Counted from the stretch's first letter, positions 37,737 through 49,033 are shown. The stretch is 64,000 bases of DNA from Gemmataceae bacterium (GCA_901538445.1 LR594584.1:466572-530571); one strand, 5' to 3'. Notes: generated by a model not told the origin, from the sequence alone. A program made the numbers and translations.

Positions 37737-40481
37737 GTGGTCAGGGGCCGGGTGACATTCTGGATGGCGGTGGTCGTCGCGGCGGCGCTGCGGGGACCCG
37801 CGCCGGCGCAGTCGCCGCCGCCCGCCCCCCCGGTGGGTGCGGTGGCCGGCCGGCCCGTGGGCGGCGTGCTCCCGACGGACACGCGGTTCAGCCCCGCGCC
37901 CGCGGTCCCCCCGCGCACCGCGTTCCAGCCCACCCGGCAGCCCCCGGGCGTCCCCGACGAGCCGGACTTCACCCTCCCCGACGGGTCGGTGGTGCCGATC
38001 CCGCAGGGGAAGTCGCAGCAGTTCCGGTTCACCCGGCGGTACGGCACCCCGAACACCCTCGAGAGCCAGCTCCTGCCGGACGGCACCCGGCGGTTCGTGT
38101 TCTCCGGCGGCGTGATCGTGAACGCGGTCACCGAGACCGGCCAGGAGACCGAGTTCGCCACCGACGACGCGGTCGTGTGGGTCCGCGGGCTGGCCATCGA
38201 CAACATCGCCAACGGGTTCCAGGCCGCCGGCCCCGGGAAGACCGAGGTCGAGGCGTACCTGTCGGGCAACGTCGTCGTCCGCACCAAGTCCCAGGAGGGG
38301 CAACTCCAGACCCTCCGCGCGAGCGAGGTGTACTACGACATGCAGCGGGAGCGGGCCGTCGCCCTGGCGGCCAGCCTGGAGTTCAAGCCGGACCAGCTCC
38401 CGCAGCCGATCCGGATGCGGGGCCGCGAGCTGCTCCGGCTCGACACCGAGAACTGGGAGGCACTGGGCGCGTCGTTCGACGGGAGCTACCTGCCGAGCGA
38501 CCCGGGGCTGCGGATCGACGCCCGCCGGGTCACCCTCAGCATCCGCCAGGTGCAGTTGCGGAACGTGTTCGGGATCCCGTACCGGAACCTGCTGACCGGC
38601 GAGCCGGTCCAGGGCGAGGAGCAGATGCTCACGGCCTACGGGGCGGTGCCCAAGGTCGCGGGCGTGCCGGTGTTCTACCTGCCCCGGGTCCGGGCCGACG
38701 CGACCGACCCGCTCGGCCCGTTCATCGGGTTCTCGGTCGGCCAGAGCCGCATGTTCGGCCCCAGCGTGTACACCACCTGGGACATGTTCGACCTGCTGGC
38801 GCTCAAGCCCCCGCCGGGCCAGAAGTGGCGGCTCAACGCCGACTACATGGGGTACCGCGGCGCGGCCCTGGGCACCGACTACCAGTACAACCTGCCGGCC
38901 GACCCGCTGACCGGGCTCCAGCCGCCGGCGGGCCTCGTGAAGCTGTACGGGCTCCGCGACCACGGGACCGACATCCTCGGCGGGAACCGCGGCCCCGAGC
39001 CGGCCCAGCCGGACTACCGCGGCCGCGCCGACTGGCGGCACCAGCAGGAGATCATCCAGGGGCTGTACTACCAGGGCCAGGTCGCGTACCTGAGCGACAA
39101 GAACTTCCTCGAAGAGTTCTACAAGCAGGAGTTCGATACCGAGCCGAACCACGAGACGTTCGCGCACCTGAAGTACCAGCAGCGGAACCTCGCGGTCTCG
39201 GGGCTGTTCGAGTACCGGCTGAACCGCCCGTGGGTGTCCGAGACCCAGTGGCTCCCGCGGGCCGACGGGTACGCGATCGGCCAGACGTTCCTCAACGACC
39301 TGTTCGTGTACTCGGGGCACGCCAGCGGCGGGTACGCCGAGGCCCGGCCCAGCACGATCAACCCGACCGCGGTGCTCTCCACCGACCGGAACGTGAACAC
39401 GGGCCGGTTCGACCTGATGCAGGAGCTGAGCGTCCCGCTCGGGCTCGGGCCGGTGAAGCTCGCGCCGTACGGCACCGTGGACCTCGCCGCGTACACCGAG
39501 GACCTCAACGGGAACAGCGTGGGCCGGGTGTGGGGCGGGGCCGGCACCCGGGCCAGCCTGCCGCTGTCGCGGCTCTACGAGAACGTGGCCAGCGACCTGT
39601 TCAACCTCCGCGGGCTGAACCACAAGATGGTGTTCGGGGCGAACTACCTGTACGCCAAGACCAACGTACCTTTCTCGCAGCTCCCGCTCCTCGACCGGCT
39701 CAACGACGACGCGACCGACCAGTCGTGGCGGAACATCACGCCCATGCAGCCGATGTTCGTCGCCGGGCCGAACGGGCCGCTCCTGGCCACCGGCGGCGAC
39801 CCGACCAGCCAGTTCAACCCGCAGCGGTACCTGATCCGCCGCGGGTACACGAGCCGGGCTGACACGCTCGACGACATCAACGTGCTCCAGGGCGACCTGC
39901 GGCAGCGGTTCCAGACCAAGCGGGGCTACCCCGGGGCCGAGCACACGGTGGACGTGTTCACCCTCGACACCTCGGTGTCGTACTTCCCCGAATCGGGCCG
40001 GGACAACTTCGGGAAGCCGTTCGGGTTCCTGGAGTACGACGCGCTGTGGAACGTCGGGGACCGCACGGCCCTGTTCTCGTCCGGGTGGTTCGAGCCGTAC
40101 GACACCGGGTCCCGGTACTACACCATCGGGGCGTCGCTGAACCGCACGGACCGGACCAACTTCGTGGTGAGCTACCGGCAGACGGACCCGATCAACAGCC
40201 GGGCGGTGACCGGGAGCGTCGGGTACCAGCTCAGCCCGCGGTACTTCACGAGCGTGTCGGCGAGCTACGACTTCGGGATCAGCCAGGCGCTGTCGAACTC
40301 GTTCTTCCTGACCCGGACCGGGACCGACCTGACGGTGACCGTCGGGGTGACGTACAACTCGCTCCAGAACAACCTGGGGGTGCAGTTCATGGTGATGCCG
40401 AACCTGCTGACGGCCCTGGCCCCCGGCCGGTTCACCGGCACCCCGGTCGGGGGCGGCGGGGCCGGCGGCCGCAGCTGGTGA
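37737..40481 (+). CDS. LptD/OstA-like outer-membrane protein
   Basis: 914 residues. A signal peptide (VVVAAALRGPAPAQ) and a proline-rich linker are followed by an OstA/LptA-like domain at about 95-230 (RRFVFSGGVIVNAVTETGQE, VEAYLSGNVVVRTK). A long C-terminal region then shows the alternating strands of an outer-membrane barrel, starting with GVPVFYLPRVRADATDPLGP, which is like the LptD 'PYF.P' region. It ends with barrel strands such as SASYDFGISQALSN. LptD inserts lipopolysaccharide into the outer leaflet, so this supports a Gram-negative type envelope. GTG 37737 has GGAGG close upstream; no other Lpt gene is adjacent. LptD is the best match, but a related barrel cannot be excluded. Confidence 0.75.
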   Translation: MVRGRVTFWMAVVVAAALRGPAPAQSPPPAPPVGAVAGRPVGGVLPTDTRFSPAPAVPPRTAFQPTRQPPGVPDEPDFTLPDGSVVPIPQGKSQQFRFTRRYGTPNTLESQLLPDGTRRFVFSGGVIVNAVTETGQETEFATDDAVVWVRGLAIDNIANGFQAAGPGKTEVEAYLSGNVVVRTKSQEGQLQTLRASEVYYDMQRERAVALAASLEFKPDQLPQPIRMRGRELLRLDTENWEALGASFDGSYLPSDPGLRIDARRVTLSIRQVQLRNVFGIPYRNLLTGEPVQGEEQMLTAYGAVPKVAGVPVFYLPRVRADATDPLGPFIGFSVGQSRMFGPSVYTTWDMFDLLALKPPPGQKWRLNADYMGYRGAALGTDYQYNLPADPLTGLQPPAGLVKLYGLRDHGTDILGGNRGPEPAQPDYRGRADWRHQQEIIQGLYYQGQVAYLSDKNFLEEFYKQEFDTEPNHETFAHLKYQQRNLAVSGLFEYRLNRPWVSETQWLPRADGYAIGQTFLNDLFVYSGHASGGYAEARPSTINPTAVLSTDRNVNTGRFDLMQELSVPLGLGPVKLAPYGTVDLAAYTEDLNGNSVGRVWGGAGTRASLPLSRLYENVASDLFNLRGLNHKMVFGANYLYAKTNVPFSQLPLLDRLNDDATDQSWRNITPMQPMFVAGPNGPLLATGGDPTSQFNPQRYLIRRGYTSRADTLDDINVLQGDLRQRFQTKRGYPGAEHTVDVFTLDTSVSYFPESGRDNFGKPFGFLEYDALWNVGDRTALFSSGWFEPYDTGSRYYTIGASLNRTDRTNFVVSYRQTDPINSRAVTGSVGYQLSPRYFTSVSASYDFGISQALSNSFFLTRTGTDLTVTVGVTYNSLQNNLGVQFMVMPNLLTALAPGRFTGTPVGGGGAGGRSW

Positions 40482-40518
40482 CCGAGCGGGGTCACTTCGC
40501 GGGGAGCGCGCCCGCGAC

Positions 40519-41085
40519 TCACTGCTGCGTGCCGGGTGCCGTGCCCTCGTACACCAGACCAAAGATGAACCGGTGCGTCCCGGGGCCGGCCCGTTCGGGC
40601 GCGGGGTCGCGAGGAAGGCCCGCTCCGACCTCTGACTGGTACGCGGCCTCGAACTGGACCCTGAGGCGGGCGAGAACCTCGGCGCGTCGGGCCGGCGTCT
40701 CCTGCTCCAGTTCCGCCCGCACGTACCCCAACACGTTCTGCGCCGTCTTCTCCTCGTCGGTGTCGCCGGGGTACGCGGCCCGGATGCTCGTCATGTACTC
40801 CGGGTGGGACTGGTTCATCACGAGGAACTTCTGGGTCACCTCGGGGAACGTGGTGCGGCCCGCGATGAGCTCGGCGATCAACTCGTTCTTGATCGCGATG
40901 CGGTGCATGAGGTCCCGACTAACGAGGGCGAGGTGATCGTGGAGCTGCTGTTCCTCCCGGAACTCGACCCGCGCGCTCCGGGCCTCGAACGCCTCGGCCA
41001 CAAGGGACGCGCCCCAACGGGAATTCGCGGCAACGGCGGCCGTGGACAGTGCGATGATGACCGCGGCGGTGCGACAGGTGAGCAT
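40519..41085 (-). CDS. Hypothetical exported protein, 188 residues
   Basis: No family recognised. ATG 41085 is preferred because GGAGAGG stands just before it and it begins with a hydrophobic signal-like stretch (LTCRTAAVIIALSTAAVAAN). The remainder is helical and charged (EEQQLHDHLALVSRDLMHRI, AIKNELIAELIAGRTTFPEV). This resembles short planctomycete exported helical proteins that contain a catalytic-looking but unknown 'R-D-L-x-x-R-I-A-I-K' stretch. An open frame reaches 41253 but lacks a ribosome site. It is convergent with the LptD-like gene, with only 37 bases between them. Confidence 0.65.
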   Translation of the reverse strand: MLTCRTAAVIIALSTAAVAANSRWGASLVAEAFEARSARVEFREEQQLHDHLALVSRDLMHRIAIKNELIAELIAGRTTFPEVTQKFLVMNQSHPEYMTSIRAAYPGDTDEEKTAQNVLGYVRAELEQETPARRAEVLARLRVQFEAAYQSEVGAGLPRDPAPERAGPGTHRFIFGLVYEGTAPGTQQ

Positions 41086-41443
41086 GGTTGCCTCTCCGGG
41101 CGGGGCGTTCCGGTACGGAGCCGGGGCGCGGTTCGGGCCCAACGAGTTCGGGGCACCCGTATCTACAACACTTATAACACCATGAATTAACGCATCCCGG
41201 TAAATTGGTATCGATCTACGGAAACAGAGCCCGGCGATGTCATTCCCAATCACGAGCGTTACGTGGGCTCACGGCAACGCCTGCGAAGTGACGAACGTGT
41301 CAGGAGGTTGAGGTGATCGGAACGACTAAAGTATGACAGTGCGTCCGGCGGCCGCGGAGGCTGCCCGAACAAAATAGACGCCTGCACTATCCCGCCACGC
41401 CGGACGTGCCGCGAGCGAGCGTGGTTCACCGGCCCACGGCTCG
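41086..41443. other. Intergenic region, 358 bases, relatively AT-rich
   Basis: Between two minus-strand genes. Read on the minus strand it contains TATAAG (about 41172-41177) in an AT-rich stretch upstream of the 188-residue gene, a possible -10 element. No gene or repeat is supported in the remaining sequence. Confidence 0.4.
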
Positions 41444-41971
41444 TTACCCTTTCCCACCCCCGACGGCGTAAATCGCAGCCCCGAGGAACACCGTAATCGT
41501 TCCAGCGAACGGAAACGTTGGAAAGAACCCGATTTGGTTCCCGAGGATGAGGAACCCGCCCGCGACCATCACGAGAACGCCGAATGCACGGAGTGCCTGT
41601 CCCCGCGCACCGCGTTCCCATTTTCCGGGCTTGAGTGCTGCAACTAACTGGTCCGCGGTTTCGGGACTCACGCCGCGCTGGACCAACTCGGTGCGAACGG
41701 TCTCCGGATCCTCTCCATCGCGGAATCGGGCGGAGACATAGGCAACGAGAGCGTCAATGGCGGTCTGATTGGTTACCGGCTCACGTTCGGCCGGGGCGTT
41801 ACCGCGGCTCGCCTCCACCCCCGCCCCGCAATCCGAGCACCCCACCCCGTCCGCGGGCACGGCGCACCAGTCGTGGACGGGCGAACCGCACGCGCGACAG
41901 AACCGTGCGTCGAGTTCGCTCGTGATGCGGTCTCCGCACCGAACACAGTTCCGACCGACCAACTGCGACAT
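41444..41971 (-). CDS. Zinc-ribbon membrane protein, 175 residues
   Basis: Starts MSQLVGRNCVRCGDRI. Four CxxC pairs (CVRC, CRAC, and C-x8-CSDC around residues 9-50) form zinc ribbons of the type used for protein contact, not DNA cutting. A charged helical segment (ALVAYVSARFRDGEDPETVR) follows. Two C-terminal membrane helices come last (ALRAFGVLVMVAGGFLILGN and GTITVFLGAAIYAVGG). The ribbons would sit in the cytoplasm. The upstream extension to 42073 overlaps another gene's region and is rejected. The role is unknown; such proteins often act as membrane adaptors. Confidence 0.7.
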   Translation of the reverse strand: MSQLVGRNCVRCGDRITSELDARFCRACGSPVHDWCAVPADGVGCSDCGAGVEASRGNAPAEREPVTNQTAIDALVAYVSARFRDGEDPETVRTELVQRGVSPETADQLVAALKPGKWERGARGQALRAFGVLVMVAGGFLILGNQIGFFPTFPFAGTITVFLGAAIYAVGGGKG

Positions 41972-42082
41972 CGGACGCACCTCCCTCTCAACCAGTGCCG
42001 GACGCGATGTCGCCCCTTCTGTGCCCACATGCCTGCTTCGCCGGGAAAGCGCCGCGGGCACAGCCAGCCCCACACTCCGATC

Positions 42083-42532
42083 TCAGCCATTACCACCGTG
42101 CGCGCGGAACTCAAGGTGTGATTCCACTGCGGTCCGAAGCAGTCCGGATTTCTCGCTGGCCACGTAGTTGCTGAACACCGCGGTCGGGCAGAACTCGATG
42201 TCCATCGACGCGTACCCCGCGAGCACCGGGAGTCCGTGGTGCAGGTAGCGGGGCCCTTTGTCGCACAGTCGCCACGTCCCTCCGACGTTCCGCCGGAACA
42301 CCTCGCCGAGGTAGCGGGCGGCCCGGGACGCGGCCGTCCCGTCCGGCTGCCTACCGCCCGCCTCACGCCAGTACCGCTCCAACTCGACGAGGCTGTCGAG
42401 CGTGTCGTCCAAGGCGTACCCGAGCGATACCGCAGACGCAACGTACAGACCGAGCACGTCGTCCATCTCGAACAGGAAGAGCTCGAACTTTTCCCGCTCC
42501 TCGACCGAATGACCGCGGCGCGGCATCGCCAT
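42083..42532 (-). CDS. Hypothetical protein, 149 residues
   Basis: No family recognised. The ATG at 42532 (MAMPRRGHSVEEREKF) is preceded by GGGGGG as a possible ribosome site. A larger open frame continues upstream to 43822 but runs through the oxidoreductase gene out of frame and is a shadow. The protein looks helical and soluble (KFELFLFEMDDVLGLYVASA, DDTLDSLVELERYWREAG), with an aromatic middle (GTWRLCDKGPRYLHHGLPVL). Codon use is less extreme than in the neighbours. It lies 110 bases downstream of the Gfo/Idh/MocA gene. Confidence 0.6.
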   Translation of the reverse strand: MAMPRRGHSVEEREKFELFLFEMDDVLGLYVASAVSLGYALDDTLDSLVELERYWREAGGRQPDGTAASRAARYLGEVFRRNVGGTWRLCDKGPRYLHHGLPVLAGYASMDIEFCPTAVFSNYVASEKSGLLRTAVESHLEFRAHGGNG

Positions 42533-42642
42533 TGTGGCGCCCCCCAATGCAACCGCCGTGCGGCGCAAGGCACTCGCCCCACGTCGCACGGCGGTGAAGG
42601 TCCGCGGGCCGTCGGAACGCGGCCCGCGGGAGCGGGTCCATC

Positions 42643-43965
42643 TCACCCGGCGGCGGGCGGGAGCTTCCACGAGCCGGGGGTCGGGGCGGCGGTCACCTGG
42701 AGGGCCGACTGGAGGGTCAGGTCCTTCGGCATGGTCGCGTCGGCGGCCGCCAGCGCGTCGTCCCACTTCAGGGTGCGGCACGCGTAGGAGGCGTTGCGGC
42801 CGAGGATCGCCGTGAACGTCGAGTCGGTCACGCTCTTCAGCTCGTTCAGCGGCTTCGCGGCCCGGATGCTGTTGAGCAGGTCGATGTGCTCCTGCACGTA
42901 GGCGTTGATGTCGTCCTTCGCGACCTCCTCGCCGTTGATGATGTAGGAGCTCACCTTGCACTTGCCCTTCGAGCCGACCACGGACTCGGACACGTCGGTC
43001 TCGCCCGGGATGTGCCGGCAGTACGAGTACATCTTCACGCCGTTCTTGTACTCGAACTCGACCGCGTAGTGGTCCCAGATGTTGCCGACCACGTTCGGGT
43101 CGCCGACCTTGCGGTTCGCGCGGCCGCCCATGCCGATCGCCTTGACCGGGTGGTCGTTCATGATCCAGTTGATGACGTCCAGGTTGTGGACGTGCTGCTC
43201 GACGATGTGGTCGCCGCACAGCCACAGGAAGTGGTACCAGTTGTTGAGCTGGTACTGGGCGTCGCTCACGTCCGCGGCCCGGTCGTGGAACCAGATCCCC
43301 GAGCCGTTCCACGCGCACCGGGTGGCGACGATGTCGCCGATCGCGCCGTCCTGGAGCTTCTTGACGGTCTCGATGTACCCCTTCTGGTGCCGCCGCTGGG
43401 TGCCGGCGACGATCGCGATGTTCTTCTTCTTCGACTCCTCGACCAGCTCGTAGCACTTCCGCGCCCCGGTCGCGTCGACGCACACCGGCTTCTCGCAGAA
43501 GACGTGCTTGTTGGCCTTCACGGCCGCCTCGAGGTGCAGCGGGCGGAACCCGGGCGGGGTGGCGAGGATCACCAGGTCGGTGTTGGCCGCGAGCACCTTC
43601 TGGTAGGCGTCGAGCCCGTCGAACGTGGTCTCGGGGGTCACCTTGATCTGGTTGGCGAACGCGGCGTAGTTCTTGCCGGTCTTGAACGCCTTGACGGCGC
43701 CCTCGGCCTTGTTCTTGAACACGTCGCCGACGGCCACGATCTCGACCTTCGGGTTCTTCCCGTTGATCCGGGACTCGGCCTCCAGGATGTCGCGGACGGC
43801 CCCGGTGCCGCGGCCGCCGCACCCGATCAGGCCGACCTTGATGACCGCGTCGTTGCCGGCGGCGAACAGCCCCGCCCCGGACGCCGACACGGCCGCCCCG
43901 GCGAGCGCCGAGGCCTTCAGGAACTCACGACGGTTGTTCGCGCTCGACGGGTTCGTACTCGACAT
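42643..43965 (-). CDS. Tat-exported Gfo/Idh/MocA-family oxidoreductase
   Basis: 440 residues. The twin-arginine signal (NNRREFLKASALAGAAVSAS) precedes a Rossmann domain with KVGLIGCGGRGTGAV for NAD(P) binding, then VILATPPGFRPLHLEAAVKA and HVFCEKPVCVD, the family EKP motif carrying the catalytic lysine. The C-terminal domain holds the substrate. Exported family members of this sort are numerous in planctomycetes and use tightly bound cofactor on sugars or derivatives. It lies downstream of the SUMF1 gene with a stop-proximal repeat between them; the two are probably one operon. The substrate is unknown. Confidence 0.92.
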   Translation of the reverse strand: MSSTNPSSANNRREFLKASALAGAAVSASGAGLFAAGNDAVIKVGLIGCGGRGTGAVRDILEAESRINGKNPKVEIVAVGDVFKNKAEGAVKAFKTGKNYAAFANQIKVTPETTFDGLDAYQKVLAANTDLVILATPPGFRPLHLEAAVKANKHVFCEKPVCVDATGARKCYELVEESKKKNIAIVAGTQRRHQKGYIETVKKLQDGAIGDIVATRCAWNGSGIWFHDRAADVSDAQYQLNNWYHFLWLCGDHIVEQHVHNLDVINWIMNDHPVKAIGMGGRANRKVGDPNVVGNIWDHYAVEFEYKNGVKMYSYCRHIPGETDVSESVVGSKGKCKVSSYIINGEEVAKDDINAYVQEHIDLLNSIRAAKPLNELKSVTDSTFTAILGRNASYACRTLKWDDALAAADATMPKDLTLQSALQVTAAPTPGSWKLPPAAG

Positions 43966-43985
43966 GGGAAAGGCTCCTGTGGGTA

Positions 43986-44107
43986 GGAACTTCGGAATGC
44001 GGACTTCGGAGTGCGGAGTGAAAAGCGAAGACGGGATCGGGAAGGTGGCAGGTGAGGAGGCACCCGTCTTCGATTCCGCATTCCGGGTTCCGCATTCCGA
44101 ATTCGGG
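43986..44107. repeat. Imperfect inverted repeat between SUMF1 and oxidoreductase genes
   Basis: Arms about 43986-44035 and 44062-44107 pair with small bulges; the arms are built from CGGAATGCGG-type words. The right arm abuts the stop codon of the SUMF1 gene (44108). It belongs to the stop-proximal hairpins. Confidence 0.75.
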
Positions 44108-45211
44108 TCACTCGGACTTCTTCACGACCTTGGGCTTCACCCCGGCGAGGGCCGGGGTGTCTTCTTCGGCGAGCACGACGCGGAACCCGACGACGTCCAT
44201 GCGGGTGAGCCACCAGATGCTGCGGGGCTCCTGGGGGTCGTGCTTCTGCCAGCTCTCCTCGGAGACGCGGCGGCTGGCGCTGCGGAGCTTGTCGGCCTTA
44301 TCGGCCCACGACCCGCCGCGGACGACGTGCGCCCACTTCTCGTCGGTCGGCACGTTGACGGGGTTCAGGTTGAGGGCGATCTTGGCACGGGTCTCGTAGG
44401 TCTTCGGATCGTACTGGTCGAGGGTCCACTCCCACACGTTGCCGTACAGGTCGTGGAGCCCGAACGGGTTCGGCTTGCGGGTGCCGACCTTGTGCGTGCA
44501 GCCCTTCGGCTTCTCGGGGTACTCCTCGTCCTTCGAGTTGTCCGCGAACCAGGCGTACTCGGCGAGCCCCTTCGGGTCGCTGCCGAAGAAGTAGGGGGCG
44601 TCGCCCTTCCCGCCGCGGGCCGCGTACTCGAACTCGGCCTCGGTCGGGAGCCGGTACAGCCGGCCGGTCTTCTTGCGGAGCCACTCGCAGTACACCATCG
44701 CCGCGTGGTGGGTCATGCTCAGGGCCGGGTGCCCGTCGCGGCCGTGGTCGTAGGTCTCGTCGAGGAACGTGTTGGTCGGGCGGGTGACGGCGTCGGCGGC
44801 GAGCTTGGCGGCCTCTTTCTGATCGGCCTTGGGGAAGTTCTCGTCGTACCAGAACATGTCCCAGTCGTTCCAGGTGACCTCGAACTTCTGCATCCAGAAC
44901 CCGCCGACCTTCGCCTTGTACTGCGGCCCCTCGTTCTCGCTGCGGCCGGCCTCGGACGCCGGGCTCCCGACGGTCACCTCCCCGCCCGGGACGTAGACCA
45001 TCTCGAACTGCGACTTCATCGGGACCTTCTTGGCGTCCTTCATGCTCGCGTCGGCGACCGTCTTGTACGCCTCGACGGTCTGTACGAAGTTCTTCCGCTC
45101 CAGCTTCGGCGGGGGCGGCGGGGCGTCCTTCGTGTCGGCGGGGGTCAGCGAGACGGCGGCCACCGGGAAGGCGGCGCACACGAGCAGCGAGTAGGTGAAT
45201 CGGCGCGGCAT
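44108..45211 (-). CDS. SUMF1/formylglycine-generating-enzyme-like protein
   Basis: 367 residues with a signal peptide (RRFTYSLLVCAAFPVAAVS). The FGE-sulfatase domain shows MVYVPGGEVTVGSPASEAGR, EVTWNDWDMFWYDENF, RLPTEAEFEYAARGG, GLHDLYGNVWEWTLDQYD and HVVRGGSWADKADKLRSASR. The two copper-binding cysteines that true aerobic formylglycine-generating enzymes use are not apparent, so it is probably a C-type-lectin-like binding protein and not an active enzyme. ATG 45211 (MPRRF) is chosen for the signal peptide. It is divergent from ApbE with 62 bases between. Confidence 0.85.
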   Translation of the reverse strand: MPRRFTYSLLVCAAFPVAAVSLTPADTKDAPPPPPKLERKNFVQTVEAYKTVADASMKDAKKVPMKSQFEMVYVPGGEVTVGSPASEAGRSENEGPQYKAKVGGFWMQKFEVTWNDWDMFWYDENFPKADQKEAAKLAADAVTRPTNTFLDETYDHGRDGHPALSMTHHAAMVYCEWLRKKTGRLYRLPTEAEFEYAARGGKGDAPYFFGSDPKGLAEYAWFADNSKDEEYPEKPKGCTHKVGTRKPNPFGLHDLYGNVWEWTLDQYDPKTYETRAKIALNLNPVNVPTDEKWAHVVRGGSWADKADKLRSASRRVSEESWQKHDPQEPRSIWWLTRMDVVGFRVVLAEEDTPALAGVKPKVVKKSE

Positions 45212-45273
45212 GTCTGCTAGATTCTCCGATAACGGCGGCACTGTCAACAACCGAACCCGGGCGGGGCCAGCAA

Positions 45274-46323
45274 ATGTTTGCGTGGGTGGCGGTCGTGATG
45301 GCCGGGGCCTCCGGTCATGTTACTCCAGACGCTCCGGTGTACCCACTTATTGCAACGGGAACACGGGCGACCGAGCGATTCGAGTTCGGGTCGAAGCACA
45401 TGGGCACGACGTTCCGGGTCGTGCTGTACGCCGCCGACGCCGCGACCGCCAAACGGGCCGCGGACGCCGCCTTCGCCCGCGTCGCCGACCTCGACAACTG
45501 CATGAGCGACTACAAGCCGACGAGCGAACTCATGCAACTGTGCAAGGCGTTCGCGACCGAGACCGGCGAACCGCGGAAGGTGAGCGACGACCTGTTCTTC
45601 GTGCTGAGCCGGGCCGAGGAACTGTCGAAGCGGTCCGGCGGCGCGTTCGACGTCACGGTCGGCCCGGTCGTGCAACTGTGGCGGCACGCGCGCCGCACGC
45701 AGGAACTTCCGGACCCCAAAGAGTTCGCCGCGGCGCGCGCGAAGGTCGGGTACGAGAAGGTGAAGCTCGACCCGGCGAAGAAGACGGTGCGACTCACTAC
45801 GCCGGGGATGCAACTCGACCTCGGCGGCATCGCCAAGGGGTACGCGGCCGACGAGGCGCTCAAGCTGCTGAAGGAGAAGTTCGGGATCACTCGGGCGCTG
45901 GTCGCGGCCGCCGGCGACATCGCGTGCGGCGACCCGCCGCCGGGGAAGGACTTCTGGAGCGTGGACGTCGCCCCGATCGCGAAGTCACAGAAGCCGCGCA
46001 CCCTGAACCTCGCGAACGCGGCCGTGTCCACCTCGGGCGACCTGGAACAGTTCGTGGTCATCAACGGGGTGCGGTACTCGCACGTCCTCGACCCGAAGAC
46101 CGGCCTCGGCCTCACGGGGCGACGGAGCGTCACCGTGGTCGCGCCCAACGGCACGACCGCCGACAGCATGACCAAGGCCGTGAGCGTGCTGCAGCCGGAG
46201 CAGGCGATGAAGCTCGTCGAGGACACGCCGGGTGCGGCGGCGTACATCGTCGTGCTCGGCGCGGACGAAAAACCGGTCGCGACCGCGTCGAAGCGGTTTC
46301 CGAAGTTCGCCGGAACCGAGTAG
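45274..46323 (+). CDS. apbE: FAD:protein FMN transferase (ApbE family)
   Basis: 349 residues. ApbE attaches FMN through a phosphoester to a Thr or Ser of target proteins (Rnf/Nqr subunits, flavin reductases) outside the cytoplasm, using FAD and Mg2+. Seen here are MGTTFRVVLYAAD, FDVTVGPVVQLWR, QLDLGGIAKGYAADEALKLL, LVAAAGDIACGDPP, and YSHVLDPKTGLGL with the metal-binding region after it. The N-terminal 30 residues are hydrophobic (MFAWVAVVMAGASG), consistent with export. It is followed after 52 bases by a small gene on the same strand. No Rnf or Nqr genes are nearby. Confidence 0.92.
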   Translation: MFAWVAVVMAGASGHVTPDAPVYPLIATGTRATERFEFGSKHMGTTFRVVLYAADAATAKRAADAAFARVADLDNCMSDYKPTSELMQLCKAFATETGEPRKVSDDLFFVLSRAEELSKRSGGAFDVTVGPVVQLWRHARRTQELPDPKEFAAARAKVGYEKVKLDPAKKTVRLTTPGMQLDLGGIAKGYAADEALKLLKEKFGITRALVAAAGDIACGDPPPGKDFWSVDVAPIAKSQKPRTLNLANAAVSTSGDLEQFVVINGVRYSHVLDPKTGLGLTGRRSVTVVAPNGTTADSMTKAVSVLQPEQAMKLVEDTPGAAAYIVVLGADEKPVATASKRFPKFAGTE

Positions 46324-46375
46324 ACTCGGTTCCGCGGCCGGCCCCGGCCTGCGATCACCCTCGCGGAGAAGACAC

Positions 46376-46570
46376 GTGGACGAACTCATCAAGACGGTCA
46401 CCGACCGGGCCGGCATCACACCGGAACAGGCGAAGAGCGCCGTCGCCAGCGTCGTCGAGTTCATCAAGGCGAAGGTGCCGGGGCTCGGCGACCAGATCGC
46501 CGGGGCGCTCGACGGCTCCGGCGGGGCCGCGGACGTGATCGGGAACCTCCGCGGCAAGCTCGGGCTCTGA
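46376..46570 (+). CDS. Small helical protein, 64 residues
   Basis: Starts at GTG 46376 with CGGAGAAG just upstream. The sequence (M)DELIKTVTDRAGITPEQAKS then AVASVVEFIKAKVPGLGDQI is like a widespread family of short bacterial proteins (residues ELIKQV..K.GI...QA..AV..V..FLK..LP). Their function is undefined; they often sit near stress genes. A Gly/Ser linker (LDGSGGAAD) precedes a last short helix. No cysteines or membrane segments. Probably co-transcribed with apbE. Confidence 0.75.
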   Translation: MDELIKTVTDRAGITPEQAKSAVASVVEFIKAKVPGLGDQIAGALDGSGGAADVIGNLRGKLGL

Positions 46571-46603
46571 CCGGCCCCGGTCCGCGCCGGGTGCCGCGCC
46601 GAG

Positions 46604-46706
46604 TTGGTGTGCGACACGCGACGCGGGTACAATAGTACCGTACCCTCACCCCGCACCGGGGTGCCCACGGCCGCGACTTGAACCCGCGCGTGCGAGGCGT
46701 TAGGCT
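46604..46706 (+). promoter_or_regulatory. Two candidate sigma70-type promoters upstream of prkA
   Basis: TTGGTG (46604-46609) and TACAAT (46628-46633) are 18 bases apart. TTGAAC (46678-46683) and TAGGCT (46701-46706) are 17 bases apart. Both face prkA, whose start is at 46766. Planctomycete promoters are poorly defined, so these are candidates only. Confidence 0.4.
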
Positions 46707-46765
46707 GGTGCGGCCCGTTCGCCGCGTCCACCTCTGGCGACCTTTCACGGAGGACACCACCACTC

Positions 46766-48811
<2,046 letters not shown>

Positions 48812-48813
48812 GG

Positions 48814-48893
48814 GGGGTCTGGGGTCGGGAATCGGGAGTCAGAACGGAAGACGCACGCTCTTCTCCGGCTCCCGATCCCCGACCCCGGACTCC
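48814..48893. repeat. Stop-proximal inverted repeat after prkA
   Basis: Arms about 48814-48845 and 48861-48893 pair imperfectly (G-U pairs in RNA), built from GGGGTCGGGAATCGGGAG-type words. It begins 2-4 bases after the prkA stop. Confidence 0.75.
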
Positions 48894-48910
48894 TGCCAAA
48901 GGGGTCGAGA

Positions 48911-49013
48911 CGGGTGGGGGCCTGACCGAGCTAAAAGTATGAACCTGGTCAGGTCCGGAAGGAAGCAGCCATAAGTGCTGGAGGTTGCGGCTCAGGGCAC
49001 CCCCATCCGTCCC
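48911..49013 (+). ncRNA. ffs: Small bacterial signal recognition particle RNA (4.5S type)
   Basis: The universally conserved core GGTCAGGTCCGGAAGGAAGC (48948-48967) with the following AGCC is present. The flanks close a long hairpin: the 5' strand GACGGGTGGGGG...CCTGA (from about 48909) pairs with TCAGGGCACCCCCATCCGTC (to about 49012). The asymmetric-loop region opposite (GGAGGTTGCGG) fits helix 8. This is the short form without an Alu domain. The RNA binds Ffh and directs membrane proteins to FtsY. The ends are accurate to a few bases. Confidence 0.95.
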
Positions 49014-49033
49014 GCCCCTGGCGGCGAAACACG

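Noticed and set aside
37695-40562. A 955-residue minus-strand open frame opposite the LptD-like gene
   Set aside because: Shadow of the plus-strand gene; no family resemblance and biased composition.
42083-43822. A 579-residue minus-strand frame ending in the 149-residue protein
   Set aside because: Its first 430 residues read the oxidoreductase gene out of frame; only the part from 42532 has normal codon use.
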